The notes under the pieces: generated by a model
Told to the model about the DNA's origin: nothing
Database searches by the model: none
What the model saw: the letters and a program-made list of their open reading frames with translations, nothing else
Program-made: the position numbers and the translations under genes
Assembly: GCF_008365405.1 (NCBI RefSeq)
Contig: NZ_QOKV01000014.1
Span: forward strand, 1-64,000
Direction: 5' to 3'
Length of the DNA stretch: 64,000 nt
Source of the DNA: Azospirillum brasilense
GTDB lineage: Bacteria; Pseudomonadota; Alphaproteobacteria; Azospirillales; Azospirillaceae
In this document: piece after piece, positions 49,541 to 57,654 of the stretch
How the letters are laid out: each line of letters opens with the position of its first letter
Position numbering within the stretch: position 1 is the stretch's first letter

Positions 49541-50398
49541 TCAGGTCAGTTTCTTCTTCAGGAATTCCACGGACCGGCCCCAGGCGAGGTCCGCCGCTTC
49601 CTTGTTGTAGCGCTCCGCCGACGTGTCGTTGTGGAAGGCGTGGTTGACGTTCTCGTACATGAAGAGTTCGTAGGACTTGCCGGCCTTCTTCAGGGCCTCC
49701 TCATAGGCCGGGACCTTGGCGTTCACGTTGTTGTCCAGCCCGGCGTAATGGAGCTGGAGCGGCGCCTTGATGGTGGTGACCAGCGCCGGGTCGGGCGACG
49801 GACCGTAGAAGACGACGCCCGCCTTGAGGTCCGGCGCCTTGATGGCCAGCCGGTTGGTCATGCCGCCGCCCCAGCAGAAGCCGATGGCCCCCACCTTGGC
49901 GTTCGAATAGCGATAGGCCATGAGGTCGCTCATCGACGCGATCAGGTTGTTCACCGCCTTGTCGGGGTCGAGTTGACCGATCATCTCGCGGGCGCGGTCG
50001 GGGTCCTGCGGGGTGCCGCCCAGCGGGGACAGCAGGTCCGGGGCCATGGCGACGAAGCCGGCCACCGCCAGCCGCCGCGTCACGTCCTCGATGTAGGGGT
50101 TCAGGCCACGGTTCTCGTGGACCACCACCACCGACGGCGCCTGCTCGGCCAGCTTCGGGCGCGCCCGATAGGCTTGAACGTCGCCGGTCGCACCCTGGAA
50201 GGTGACGCGGTCCGTGGCGATTCGGCTGTCATCCTCCGGCACCTCGGCGGCCAGGGCGTAGTTCGGCTCGATCTGTGAGAGGATCGCCGGTATGGCCGCC
50301 GCGCTGCCCGCCAGCACCGCCAGCCGCTCCAGAAAGACGCGGCGCGGCAGCGGCCGATGGGTGTACTCGTCGTACAAATCGATGATCTTCTGATCCAT
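49541..50398 (-). CDS. Exported dienelactone hydrolase family protein (Tat substrate)
   Basis: A 285-residue alpha/beta hydrolase with a twin-arginine signal (LPRRVFLERLAVLAGSAAAI, near residues 17-37), so it is exported folded. Catalytic Cys in GAIGFCWGGGMTNRLA, acid near HYAGLDNNVNAKVPAYEE, and His in NVNHAFHNDTS. It resembles the cytosolic paralogue at 5801-6499 in fold but has an extra N-terminal region. It is convergent with the EamA gene, with 28 nt between them. Substrate unknown. Confidence 0.9.
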   Translation of the reverse strand: MDQKIIDLYDEYTHRPLPRRVFLERLAVLAGSAAAIPAILSQIEPNYALAAEVPEDDSRIATDRVTFQGATGDVQAYRARPKLAEQAPSVVVVHENRGLNPYIEDVTRRLAVAGFVAMAPDLLSPLGGTPQDPDRAREMIGQLDPDKAVNNLIASMSDLMAYRYSNAKVGAIGFCWGGGMTNRLAIKAPDLKAGVVFYGPSPDPALVTTIKAPLQLHYAGLDNNVNAKVPAYEEALKKAGKSYELFMYENVNHAFHNDTSAERYNKEAADLAWGRSVEFLKKKLT

Positions 50399-50524
50399 GG
50401 ACTCCGGTCCCTCCTTGTTGGGTTGCGCGAAGTCTGCCCCAGGACGCGCCGATCACCAATCCGCCGAACGGCGATGCCACTCTTACGCGGTTTGGCCGGT
50501 TGCCCGGCCGCGCCACGACGGCGA

Positions 50525-51214
50525 TCAAACCCGGGCGTGCTCCACGAGAAGACCGTCGCTCATCTCGAACACCCGGTCCATGCGGTTCGCCAGCTCCAGA
50601 TTGTGGGTGGCGATCAGGGCACCGACACGGGCCTGTCGGACGATGGTGGTCAGCATGGCGAAGACCCCCTCCGCCGTGTGCGGGTCGAGGTTGCCCGTCG
50701 GCTCGTCGGCGATCAGCAGGCCCGGTCCGTTGGCCAGCGCGCGGGCGATGGCGACCCGCTGCTGCTCGCCGCCCGACAGGCGGGCCGGACGATGGCCGGC
50801 GCGCGGCTCCAGCCCGACCATGCGCAGCAGTTCCAGGGCGCGCTCGCGGGCGGTGCGCTTGGCGACGCCGTTGATCATCTGCGGCAGCACGATGTTCTCC
50901 AGCGCGGAGAATTCCGGCAGCAGGTGGTGGAACTGGTAGACGAAGCCGACCGAGCGGCGGCGCACCTCCGTCCGCTTCCCGTCGTCCAGGGCGGACACGT
51001 CGGTCCCGGCGATGCGCACGGTGCCGGCGGTGGGGCGCTCCAGCAGGCCGGCGATGTGCAGCAGGGTCGATTTTCCGGCGCCCGACGGGCCGACCAGAGC
51101 GACCAGCTCGCCGGCATGGACGGTCAGTTCCGCCCCGCGCAACACCTGAAGCTCCGTCCCCGCCTGCTCGAAGGTGCGGACGATCCCCGACAGTTCCAGC
51201 ATCGGCTCACTCAT
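50525..51214 (-). CDS. lolD: Lipoprotein-releasing system ATP-binding protein LolD
   Basis: A 229-residue ABC ATPase that powers release of outer-membrane lipoproteins. Walker A is LVGPSGAGKSTLLH, the Q-loop FVYQFHHLLPEF, the signature LSGGEQQRVAIARAL, Walker B LLIADEPTGNLD, and the switch His is in LIATHNLELA. It overlaps lolC by eight bases, so the two subunits are cotranslated. Confidence 0.96.
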   Translation of the reverse strand: MSEPMLELSGIVRTFEQAGTELQVLRGAELTVHAGELVALVGPSGAGKSTLLHIAGLLERPTAGTVRIAGTDVSALDDGKRTEVRRRSVGFVYQFHHLLPEFSALENIVLPQMINGVAKRTARERALELLRMVGLEPRAGHRPARLSGGEQQRVAIARALANGPGLLIADEPTGNLDPHTAEGVFAMLTTIVRQARVGALIATHNLELANRMDRVFEMSDGLLVEHARV

Positions 51215-52454
51215 AGCGCAGGGCCTCCACCGGATCGAGGCGGGCCGCCCGCCAGGACGGGTAGACGGTGGCGGCGAAGGACAGGCCCAGCGCCATCAGG
51301 GTGACCTGGACCACCTCCGACCAGTCGATCTTCGCCGGCAGTTGCGACAGGAAATAAATTTCGGCGTTGAACAGGTTGGTGCCGGTCAGCGCCTGGATGC
51401 CCTGTCGGATCGTCTCGATGTTCAGCGCGAAGGACACGCCCAGCGCCACCCCCAGCAGCGTCCCCGCCACCCCCACCGAGGCGCCGGACAGGAAGAAGAT
51501 GCGCATGATCATGCCGCGGGTGGCGCCCATGGTGCGCAGGATGGCGATGTCCCGCCCCTTGTCCTTCACCAGCATGATCAGGCTGGAGATGATGTTGAAG
51601 GCGGCCACGGTGATGATCAGCGACAGGATCAGGAACATCACGTTGCGCTCGACCTGGAGCGCGGTGAAGAAGCTGGCGTTCGACTGCTGCCAGTCGACCA
51701 CCCGCCCCACCCCGGCCACCACCGCCTGGATGGCGTCGCGCGCCTCCCGTATCCGGGTCGGGTCGCTGACGAAGACCTCCAGCGAGGTCACCGCCTCGCC
51801 CGTGCGGAAGAAGGCCTGGGCCTCCGGCAGGGGCAGGAAGATGAAGCTGTTGTCGTATTCGAACATGCCGACGTCGAACACGGCGCCGATGGTGAAGCTG
51901 CGCATCCGCGGCACCGTGCCGAAGGCGGTGACGTTGCCCTGCGGCGCGATCAGGGTCAGCTGATCGCCGACCACCAGACCCAGCCGCTGCGCCATGCGGA
52001 TGCCGATGGCGATGTTGTCCTCGCCGAAGGCTTCCGCCGTGCCGCGCACGATGTTGCGGGACAGCGTCGGACGCACCCGGAAGTCCTCCGGCCGCACGCC
52101 GCGCACCACCGCGCCGGAGGCGACCCCGCGCACCGAGACCAGCGCCTGCCCCTCGACCGTCGGCGTCACGCCGACCACGCCGGGCACGCCCTGGAGCCGC
52201 TGCACCAGCGGGTCGTAGTCGGGCAGCGGGCCGCCGCGGACGCTGTAGACGTTGAGATGGCCGTTCAAGCCGAGCACGCGGCCCAGAAGCTCCGCCCGGA
52301 AGCCGTTCATCACCGACATCACGATGATCAGCGTCGCCACGCCGAGCGCGATGCCCAGCAGCGAGAATCCCGCGATGACGGAGATGAACCCTTCCTGGCG
52401 GCGCGCCCGCAGATAGCGCATCGCGACCATGCGTTCGAAAGCGGAGAAGATCAT
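51207..52454 (-). CDS. lolC: Lipoprotein-releasing system permease LolC/LolE
   Basis: A 415-residue MacB-type permease with four membrane helices and a large periplasmic domain between the first and second. The start FERMVAMRYLRARRQEGFIS is the family signature; the FtsX-like C-terminal part runs from about residue 270. Alphaproteobacteria have a single LolC/E-type (LolF) gene working as a homodimer, so the name is by family. I chose the ATG at 52454 with AGGAC upstream; the longer frame has no homology. Confidence 0.94.
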   Translation of the reverse strand: MIFSAFERMVAMRYLRARRQEGFISVIAGFSLLGIALGVATLIIVMSVMNGFRAELLGRVLGLNGHLNVYSVRGGPLPDYDPLVQRLQGVPGVVGVTPTVEGQALVSVRGVASGAVVRGVRPEDFRVRPTLSRNIVRGTAEAFGEDNIAIGIRMAQRLGLVVGDQLTLIAPQGNVTAFGTVPRMRSFTIGAVFDVGMFEYDNSFIFLPLPEAQAFFRTGEAVTSLEVFVSDPTRIREARDAIQAVVAGVGRVVDWQQSNASFFTALQVERNVMFLILSLIITVAAFNIISSLIMLVKDKGRDIAILRTMGATRGMIMRIFFLSGASVGVAGTLLGVALGVSFALNIETIRQGIQALTGTNLFNAEIYFLSQLPAKIDWSEVVQVTLMALGLSFAATVYPSWRAARLDPVEALRYE

Positions 52455-52476
52455 GAGTTGTCCTGGGAGGGCACGG

Positions 52477-52501
52477 AAACGGCGTTTCTTGCGAAACGCC
52501 G
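52477..52501 (-). terminator. Hairpin terminator of the phage-like two-gene cassette
   Basis: CGGCGTTTC (52480-52488) pairs with GAAACGCCG (52493-52501). On the minus strand the loop is GCAA, a GNRA tetraloop, and the stem is followed by TTTCC, a weak U-tract. It lies 60 nt after the cassette's last stop codon and before lolC. Confidence 0.55.
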
Positions 52502-52560
52502 CTCCGAACATAAGGCCGTGACCGTGGCAGGAAAAGGGCGACGGCCCCCTGCCCACGGCC

Positions 52561-53001
52561 TCAGGACATTTCCGTGATGTCCGCGACACCTTCGGCATGA
52601 AGCAGCCTCAGCGTTTCCAGCGTCGCGATGCACAGTTGAACCGTGGTTTCGGTCGTCGTGGTTACCACCGCATGGGCTTGCGACTGTCCGGCCGCCGGAG
52701 AAGCGCCAGGGCCGGCGGACCCGACGAGCGCGTCCGTGGTGGCAACACTCGCCTCCCCGGTGGTCACGATCCAGCGGAACCGGCCGATGCCCTCGCCCTG
52801 GACCTGACAGCGCAAGGAAGCCAACAGTTTGAAGATGCGGCCCGCTGGCAAAAGAATGCCCTGGTCGGACACCGTCAGCCTGCCTCCCAACGGTTTGTCG
52901 AACCGCAGGAAATCGCCTTCCGTCAGGGAAGCGCCGGGGCTGGAGACAAGGGAGACGACCACCCAGAGCGGAGGTCGGACGGACACGGCGCGCACCGCCA
53001 T
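52561..53001 (-). CDS. Hypothetical protein with C1q-like jelly-roll pattern, phage-like
   Basis: A 146-residue protein without signal peptide or membrane segment. The pattern LPAGRIFKLLASLRCQVQGE, then FRWIVTTGE, then LVGSAGPGASPAAGQSQAHA, then a TTVQLCIATLETL strand is that of small C1q/TNF-like beta-sandwich modules found in phage virion and tail-fibre proteins. This is pattern recognition from memory, not a search result. It starts one base after the upstream gene's stop (TGACATG) with GGAAGGG seven bases before. Two short genes, a promoter and a hairpin form a self-contained unit between proS and lolC. Confidence 0.65.
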   Translation of the reverse strand: MAVRAVSVRPPLWVVVSLVSSPGASLTEGDFLRFDKPLGGRLTVSDQGILLPAGRIFKLLASLRCQVQGEGIGRFRWIVTTGEASVATTDALVGSAGPGASPAAGQSQAHAVVTTTTETTVQLCIATLETLRLLHAEGVADITEMS

Positions 53002-53002
53002 G

Positions 53003-53290
53003 TCACTGCCCTTCCCCCGTGGTCACGTCAAGAATCGTGTTTCCGTTATCCCCGGTACCGGTGATGTAGCCATTGGCTTGGCGATCGAAGATTTCAACCG
53101 TGCGTGCCAGGATTGTCAGCGTGTTCATGGTGGTCGACGTGAAGGACGCCGTAAACTTGATGCGCGCATCCGACGGACCGAGATTGGCGATGCGCACGTT
53201 GCGCCCGACGGAGGGAAGCGCGTGGGTGCTGGTGCTGCCGGCGGTGAGGCTGATGCGATTGGATCCGATCGGGCTGAACGCGAAGCTCAT
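53003..53290 (-). CDS. Hypothetical small beta-rich protein, phage-like
   Basis: A 95-residue protein without signal peptide. The arrangement SVGRNVRIANLGPSDARIKF, ILARTVEIFDR and a C-terminal TILDVTTGEGQ matches small beta-rich proteins seen next to phage structural genes, where a phrase like NVRI-N-G is followed by an EVF and a VTPGEG end. It is first in the two-gene unit; GGGAGGA precedes its ATG. I could not assign a function. Confidence 0.65.
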   Translation of the reverse strand: MSFAFSPIGSNRISLTAGSTSTHALPSVGRNVRIANLGPSDARIKFTASFTSTTMNTLTILARTVEIFDRQANGYITGTGDNGNTILDVTTGEGQ

Positions 53291-53394
53291 GTTGCTCGTC
53301 CTCCCTGGGTTGGGCTCGACATTAGCGATGGAGCTGACCCACCAAGGCCTGTGTTCAGCGCGCCGAACACCCGCAGGAAACGAACTCCATCGAA

Positions 53395-53423
53395 ATCATT
53401 GAAACTTCCAGGAGCTGAGTCAA
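53395..53423 (-). promoter_or_regulatory. Predicted promoter of the phage-like cassette
   Basis: On the minus strand TTGACT (53423-53418), a 17-bp spacer and AATGAT (53400-53395) form a promoter-like element in an AT-rich stretch, about 105 nt before the first start codon. Confidence 0.5.
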
Positions 53424-53560
53424 AGCAAAATATGCAATCTCTGAGAGTTTTTCTACTCGATTGTCGGCGACGATAGCAGCTCCAGTCCTCCCCATGCGAC
53501 CAGGGGGGAAGTACGCCGGGAGTCAACCGGAATGCCGCCATCCGAACGGCGAATCGCGCA

Positions 53561-53596
53561 AAGCAAAACGCGCCGGCAATTGCTGCCGGCGCGTTT
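53561..53596 (-). terminator. Rho-independent terminator of proS
   Basis: AAACGCGCCGGCA (53566-53578) pairs with TGCCGGCGCGTTT (53584-53596), a perfect 13-bp stem with a 5-base loop. On the minus strand the stem is followed by TGCTT. It lies 23 nt after the proS stop. Confidence 0.8.
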
Positions 53597-53618
53597 GCGA
53601 TGGATCGGTGGATCCGGA

Positions 53619-54932
53619 TTACGCCGAGAGCTTCTCCAGCGCGCTCTCCACCGACAGCTCCTGCTTCTCGCCGGTGGCGCGGCGCTTCAATTCGACCACG
53701 CCGTTCTTCAGGCCACGCGGCCCGACGACGAGCTGCCACGGCAGGCCGATCAGGTCCATGTCGGCGAACTTCACGCCCGGACGCTCGTCGCGGTCGTCGT
53801 ACAGCACGTCCAGCCCGTTGGCGCGGAGCTTGTAGTACAGCTCCTGGCAGACGCGGTCGGTCTCGGCGTCGCCGACCTTGAGGTTGACGAGGCCGACGTT
53901 GAAGGGTGCCACGGCGTCCGGCCAGACGATGCCGTTGTCGTCATGGCTGGCCTCGATGATGGCGCCCATCAGGCGCGACACGCCGATGCCGTAGGACCCC
54001 ATCTCCACCGGAACCGGCTCGCCGCCCGGACCGGCGACGACGGCGTTCATCGGCTTCGAATACTTGGTTCCGAAATTGAAGATGTGACCGACCTCGATGC
54101 CCCGGGCCGAGACCAGATCCGACTCCGGAACCGGGCAGTTGCCGGGCTCGTGCTTCTCGTCGGTCGCCGCGTAGATCGAGGTGTAGGTGTCGAAGAAGGG
54201 CTGGAGATCCTCGTCGAATCCCGGGGCGTTCTGCAGCACGTCCAGGGTCAGCCAGTCCTTGTGGCAGAAGACGCCGCTCTCGCCGGTCTCGGCCAGGATG
54301 ATGAACTCGTGGCTGAGATCGCCGCCGATGGGGCCGGTGTCGGCGCGCATCGGGATGGCCTTCAGCCCCATGCGGGCGAAGGTCCGCAGATAGGCCAGGA
54401 ACATCTTCTGGTAGGAGCGCCGGGCGCTGGCCGCGTCGATGTCGAAGCTGTAGGCGTCCTTCATCAGGAACTCACGCCCGCGCATCACGCCGAAGCGGGG
54501 ACGGATCTCGTCACGGAACTTCCACTGGATGTGATAGAGGTTCAGCGGAAGCTGGCGGTAGCTCTTCACGAAGGCGCGGAAGATGTCGGTGATCATCTCC
54601 TCGTTCGTCGGGCCGAACAGCATCTCGCGGTCATGACGGTCGGTGATGCGCAGCATCTCCTTGCCGTAATCGTCGTAGCGGCCGCTTTCCTTCCACAGCT
54701 CCGCCGACTGGATGGTCGGCATCAGCAGTTCCTGGGCGCCGGCGGCGTCCTGCTCCTCGCGGACGATCTGCTCGATCTTCTTCAGGACCCGATGGCCCAG
54801 CGGCAGCCAGGCGTAGATGCCGGCGCTGGTCTGGCGGATCATCCCGGCCCGCAGCATCAGGCGGTGCGAGACGATCTGCGCCTCGGTCGGGGTCTCCTTG
54901 AGGGTCGGCAGGAAGAAGGTGGACAGCCGCAT
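53619..54932 (-). CDS. proS: Prolyl-tRNA synthetase, short type without editing insert
   Basis: A 437-residue class II synthetase. MRLSTFFLPTLKETPTEAQI starts the catalytic core; class II motif 2 is in FRDEIRPRFGVMRGREFLMK and motif 3 in GSYGIGVSRLMGAIIE, followed by a C-terminal anticodon-binding domain. At about 440 residues it lacks the roughly 180-residue INS editing domain of E. coli ProRS, as usual in Alphaproteobacteria; mis-charged Ala-tRNA-Pro is then handled by separate ProXp-type proteins, not seen here. Confidence 0.96.
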   Translation of the reverse strand: MRLSTFFLPTLKETPTEAQIVSHRLMLRAGMIRQTSAGIYAWLPLGHRVLKKIEQIVREEQDAAGAQELLMPTIQSAELWKESGRYDDYGKEMLRITDRHDREMLFGPTNEEMITDIFRAFVKSYRQLPLNLYHIQWKFRDEIRPRFGVMRGREFLMKDAYSFDIDAASARRSYQKMFLAYLRTFARMGLKAIPMRADTGPIGGDLSHEFIILAETGESGVFCHKDWLTLDVLQNAPGFDEDLQPFFDTYTSIYAATDEKHEPGNCPVPESDLVSARGIEVGHIFNFGTKYSKPMNAVVAGPGGEPVPVEMGSYGIGVSRLMGAIIEASHDDNGIVWPDAVAPFNVGLVNLKVGDAETDRVCQELYYKLRANGLDVLYDDRDERPGVKFADMDLIGLPWQLVVGPRGLKNGVVELKRRATGEKQELSVESALEKLSA

Positions 54933-55056
54933 GGCTCTGCTCTCGGTTTCGAGGGGATTCGTCCGGCTGGTCGCCGGGCCGCAACAGGGACAGGGACTTT
55001 AGGAAGCCACCGCGCGCTTGTCCATCGTCACGGCATGCAGCGAAGGGCGGACCGGC

Positions 55057-55455
55057 CTATCGGACGGTGCGGCAATAGGCGTACACCTCCGCCTCGCTCG
55101 GCCCACCGATGGGCTGGCCGTTGAAGTAGAGGCGGTTGGCGTACCAGGTCAGATAGCCGACCTCGACGCCCGGCGCCACAGCACCCTGCGGCACCGGGAA
55201 GCCCATGCGGCGGGCGAAATCCACGGTCACCGGGATGTCGAACCGCTCCAACGGTGGCGCGGATCCCGCGGAACCCGGCAGGTCGGCGGGGGCCACCGCC
55301 TTGCCGTTCACGTCCACACCCGGCGTGTACTCCACCCCCGCCGCCGGACGATGGGCCGTCAGGAATCGGCAGGCGGACAGGTCGACCGGTTGCGCCGCCG
55401 CCCCTTCGGACAGCGCTAGAAACGCGACAAGTAGGGGACCGGAGCGGCGGATCAT
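55057..55455 (-). CDS. Exported hypothetical protein
   Basis: A 132-residue protein with a signal peptide (MIRRSGPLLVAFLALSEGAA, cleavage after about residue 21). The mature part has the segments LSACRFLTAHRPAAGVEYTP, VNGKAVAPADLPG and DIPVTVDFARRMGFPVPQG, with one Cys near each end that could form a disulfide. No family recognised. It starts nine bases after the upstream gene, so the two are cotranscribed. Confidence 0.75.
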   Translation of the reverse strand: MIRRSGPLLVAFLALSEGAAAQPVDLSACRFLTAHRPAAGVEYTPGVDVNGKAVAPADLPGSAGSAPPLERFDIPVTVDFARRMGFPVPQGAVAPGVEVGYLTWYANRLYFNGQPIGGPSEAEVYAYCRTVR

Positions 55456-55464
55456 GGCGGTGCC

Positions 55465-56346
55465 TCAGCCTTGTGCGGCGGCGGACTGGTTCATGGATTT
55501 CCAATAGGTGGCGAGGTAGGGCATGCCCTTCTCGGCCTCCTCCTGGGTGCGGGCCGACTGGCGGATGTACTTGCCGATGAAGGGCTTGTTCACGAATTCC
55601 ATGTCCACCGCCGCCTTCAACACCAGGAATTCGCCGATCCGGTCGGGCAGGTTGTAATGCCATTTCTGCAGGCACTCGGAAGTCACCCCCGGCTTCGCCT
55701 GATCCTGCCCCGACAGGTAGAATTCCTGGTGATGATACTGGTTGATTTCCTTCCAGGCCTTGAAGATGCGCGCCGGCTTCACGCGGACCAGCCCCTTCAG
55801 CACCTTGATGTCGTCGTGGAACAGCGGCAGGTAGCCCCGCCGCTCGGCCTGTTCGTTCAGCATGGTGTAGAGGCCCGCCATGACGTCCCCCTCCCCGCTT
55901 TGCTCCGCGGTCTTCGTCTCCGGCTTGGCCTTCCGCCCGAACAGGGAGGCGAAGAAGCCCTGCTTCTTGGCCGGCGCCGAAGCGCCGCCATCCGCCCCCA
56001 CCTTCCGCTCGTCCCACAACGCGTCCCAGGCGTAATCCCACGCTGTGAAGACGGCGTTGGAGCGGTCGTCGAGAACCGTCAGCAGATAGTCGCGGCCGTC
56101 CCGCGGCCAATCCACGTCGCCGACGATGGCCCGCACCGGGCGGCGGCTGAGCAGGACCGGAAAGATCCCGACACGCACCAGTTCGGCATACATTTCCTGG
56201 AAGGACGGGGTCAGGGCAAAGGGGAGCTTGGCCGCCGGCTGCTCCTCGGGGGTCAACAGTTCAAGACTTTTGCGAGTGCGGTCGAGCAGTTCGGCGGTGA
56301 GAATGGCCGCGAACTGCTCGAATTTCTCGTTATCACCCGCGGTCAT
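55465..56346 (-). CDS. Hypothetical cytosolic protein
   Basis: A 293-residue protein without signal peptide or membrane segment. Features: an acidic N-terminal helical region, a conserved-looking core (MYAELVRVGIFPVLLSRRPV, VDWPRDGRDYLLTVLDDRSN), a low-complexity Lys/Ala linker with GFFASLFGRKAKPE (about 150-165), and a basic Trp/His-rich C-terminal half. I do not recognise a family. The ATG at 56346 follows GAGG; the longer frame to 56451 looks random. Confidence 0.72.
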   Translation of the reverse strand: MTAGDNEKFEQFAAILTAELLDRTRKSLELLTPEEQPAAKLPFALTPSFQEMYAELVRVGIFPVLLSRRPVRAIVGDVDWPRDGRDYLLTVLDDRSNAVFTAWDYAWDALWDERKVGADGGASAPAKKQGFFASLFGRKAKPETKTAEQSGEGDVMAGLYTMLNEQAERRGYLPLFHDDIKVLKGLVRVKPARIFKAWKEINQYHHQEFYLSGQDQAKPGVTSECLQKWHYNLPDRIGEFLVLKAAVDMEFVNKPFIGKYIRQSARTQEEAEKGMPYLATYWKSMNQSAAAQG

Positions 56347-56562
56347 CGGCGCCTCGACATCGTTCTCCCCGCTGACGGCCGCAAATTCTGCCTGCGAACG
56401 CCGCCGCGCTTGAATCCAAAGTCGGAACGGACGCTTGCCCGCTTCCTGCACAGCTGGACGAGCTATACCCGATAAAGGGTTAATTCATTCTGTACCGAAG
56501 CACAACGCTCCGTCTGCCTACGGACGACGGTGGCTCTGGGCTGCGTGAACCGGGCCGGGACG

Positions 56563-56596
56563 AAAAAAGGACCGCGCGGCGATCGCGGCGCGGCCC
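56563..56596 (-). terminator. Intrinsic terminator downstream of tag
   Basis: On the minus strand GGGCCGCGC (56596-56588) pairs with GCGCGGTCC (56577-56569) with one G-U pair, followed by TTTTTT (56568-56563). It lies 167 nt after the tag stop codon. Confidence 0.75.
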
Positions 56597-56660
56597 GAGG
56601 TTTAGGGAGGAATCGCCACCAGGCGTCGGAAAAGAGGGAAGAACCCCTCTCGTCACACAA
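56563..56660 (-). ncRNA. Candidate small RNA with anti-Shine-Dalgarno segment
   Basis: Read on the minus strand: a hairpin from GAGAGGG and CCCTCTT (56651-56632), a second CGCC-TGGT-GGCG hairpin (56625-56614), a single-stranded stretch containing CCTCCC (56610-56605), and an intrinsic terminator with six T residues. Trans-acting sRNAs of Alphaproteobacteria often combine stem-loops, an unpaired CCUCC segment and a U-tailed terminator. The 5' end is a guess from a weak TTGTCA-17-CAATGT element at 56664-56692. The alternative is that it is just the 3' region of the tag transcript. Confidence 0.4.
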
Positions 56661-56762
56661 AGTACATTGAACCCGACCTCACCCGATGACAAGACGGAAT
56701 TTGGAGTAAACCAAGTCGTTGCCAAAGAATTCGCAGAATTCGCCCAAGACATAGGCGGGTGA

Positions 56763-57362
56763 TTACGTCGTGGGCTGCGATATGCCCGTTCTATGAGCGT
56801 CGTATCCTGCGAACCCCTGCCGGACGGCGATCATCCAGGGGGGATCGAGTGTGGCGACCTCGGACCAGACCGGGCAATGGACCTGATGCGCGCCCGGCAG
56901 GTAGCCGAGGCTCATCAGAAACTCTCCGGTGATCTCGCCGCCGGTGAAGCGGAAGGTGCGCTTGAACAGCCGAACCCAGTCCGCTTTGCTCAGGGGGTGA
57001 TGCGCGCGCAGCCAGCCGTCGAAAGACCCGTGCGAACCACGTAGGGCTATGATCCGCCGGGCGTTCTCGATGGCGGCGTCGATCTTCAACCGGTTGCGGA
57101 CGATTCCCGGATCGGCGAGCAACCGTTCCCGCTCCGCTTCGCCATAGGCGGCGACGCGGTCGATGTCGAAGCCGTCGAAGGCGGCGCGGAAGGCGTCACG
57201 CTTCTTCAGGATGGTCAGCCAGGACAGGCCCGCCTGGTTGATCTCGAGAATCAGCCGTTCGAACAGCACCCGGTCGTCAGCGCTGGGGAACCCGTACTCG
57301 GTGTCGTGGTAGGGGCCGTGATGCGCGTGGCCGGGCGCCGCGTCGCAATAGGTCAGGCTCAC
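56763..57362 (-). CDS. tag: DNA-3-methyladenine glycosylase I
   Basis: A 199-residue base-excision-repair glycosylase removing 3-methyladenine. Zinc-site residues appear at YCDAAPGHAHHGPYHDTEYG (N-terminal Cys and His) and in HQVHCPVW (C-terminal His and Cys). LILEINQAGLSWLTILKKRD and NRLKIDAAIENARR are Tag signatures. The start is GTG at 57362, 25 nt after the DUF1467 gene. Confidence 0.95.
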   Translation of the reverse strand: MSLTYCDAAPGHAHHGPYHDTEYGFPSADDRVLFERLILEINQAGLSWLTILKKRDAFRAAFDGFDIDRVAAYGEAERERLLADPGIVRNRLKIDAAIENARRIIALRGSHGSFDGWLRAHHPLSKADWVRLFKRTFRFTGGEITGEFLMSLGYLPGAHQVHCPVWSEVATLDPPWMIAVRQGFAGYDAHRTGISQPTT

Positions 57363-57387
57363 GCGAAGGCTCCATCCGAGGGTGGGA

Positions 57388-57636
57388 TCAGTGCGGCTTG
57401 GCCATTTCGCGGAAGGAAATCAGGTCCGACTGCACGATGGCGAAGATGACCAGCCACACCACCGCCGCGACCAGGGTGGTGGCGGCGAATTTCAGGAGGA
57501 TGCGCGGGCGCTCCGGCGCGCTGCTCGCCATGCCCGGCTCGGGCTGGGCCGGGGTGCGCACGCCCCAGGGCAACACCGCGAACAGCACCACCCACCAGAC
57601 GACCACATAGACGCTGATGCCCGTCACCCAGCCCAT
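57388..57636 (-). CDS. DUF1467 family membrane protein
   Basis: An 82-residue protein with two membrane helices (about residues 4-23 and 48-69). WVTGISVYVVVWWVVLFAVL followed by PWGVRTPAQPEPGMASSAPE matches the DUF1467 pattern, conserved next to mce and proS in Alphaproteobacteria. Function unknown. It starts 18 nt after mce. Confidence 0.88.
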   Translation of the reverse strand: MGWVTGISVYVVVWWVVLFAVLPWGVRTPAQPEPGMASSAPERPRILLKFAATTLVAAVVWLVIFAIVQSDLISFREMAKPH

Positions 57637-57654
57637 CCCATGCCTCCCTTCGAC

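Larger units (their letters stand above)
53291..53618. other. Intergenic region between proS and the phage-like cassette (328 bp)
   Basis: It holds the cassette promoter (53395-53423) and the proS terminator (53561-53596). About 53395-53465 is clearly richer in A and T than the surroundings, consistent with foreign origin. Open frames on the plus strand here look like shadows. Confidence 0.6.
56347..56762. other. Intergenic region with candidate sRNA and terminator (416 bp)
   Basis: No convincing protein gene. It contains an intrinsic terminator (56563-56596, minus), stable hairpins upstream of it that may belong to a small RNA (56563-56660), and the leader of the 56346 gene. Short frames on both strands lack coding character. 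Confidence 0.55.

Noticed and set aside
56605..56625. Possible 5S rRNA fragment in the tag downstream region
   Set aside because: The minus strand contains CCTGGTGGCG as in 5S rRNA ends, but no further 5S sequence or structure follows.
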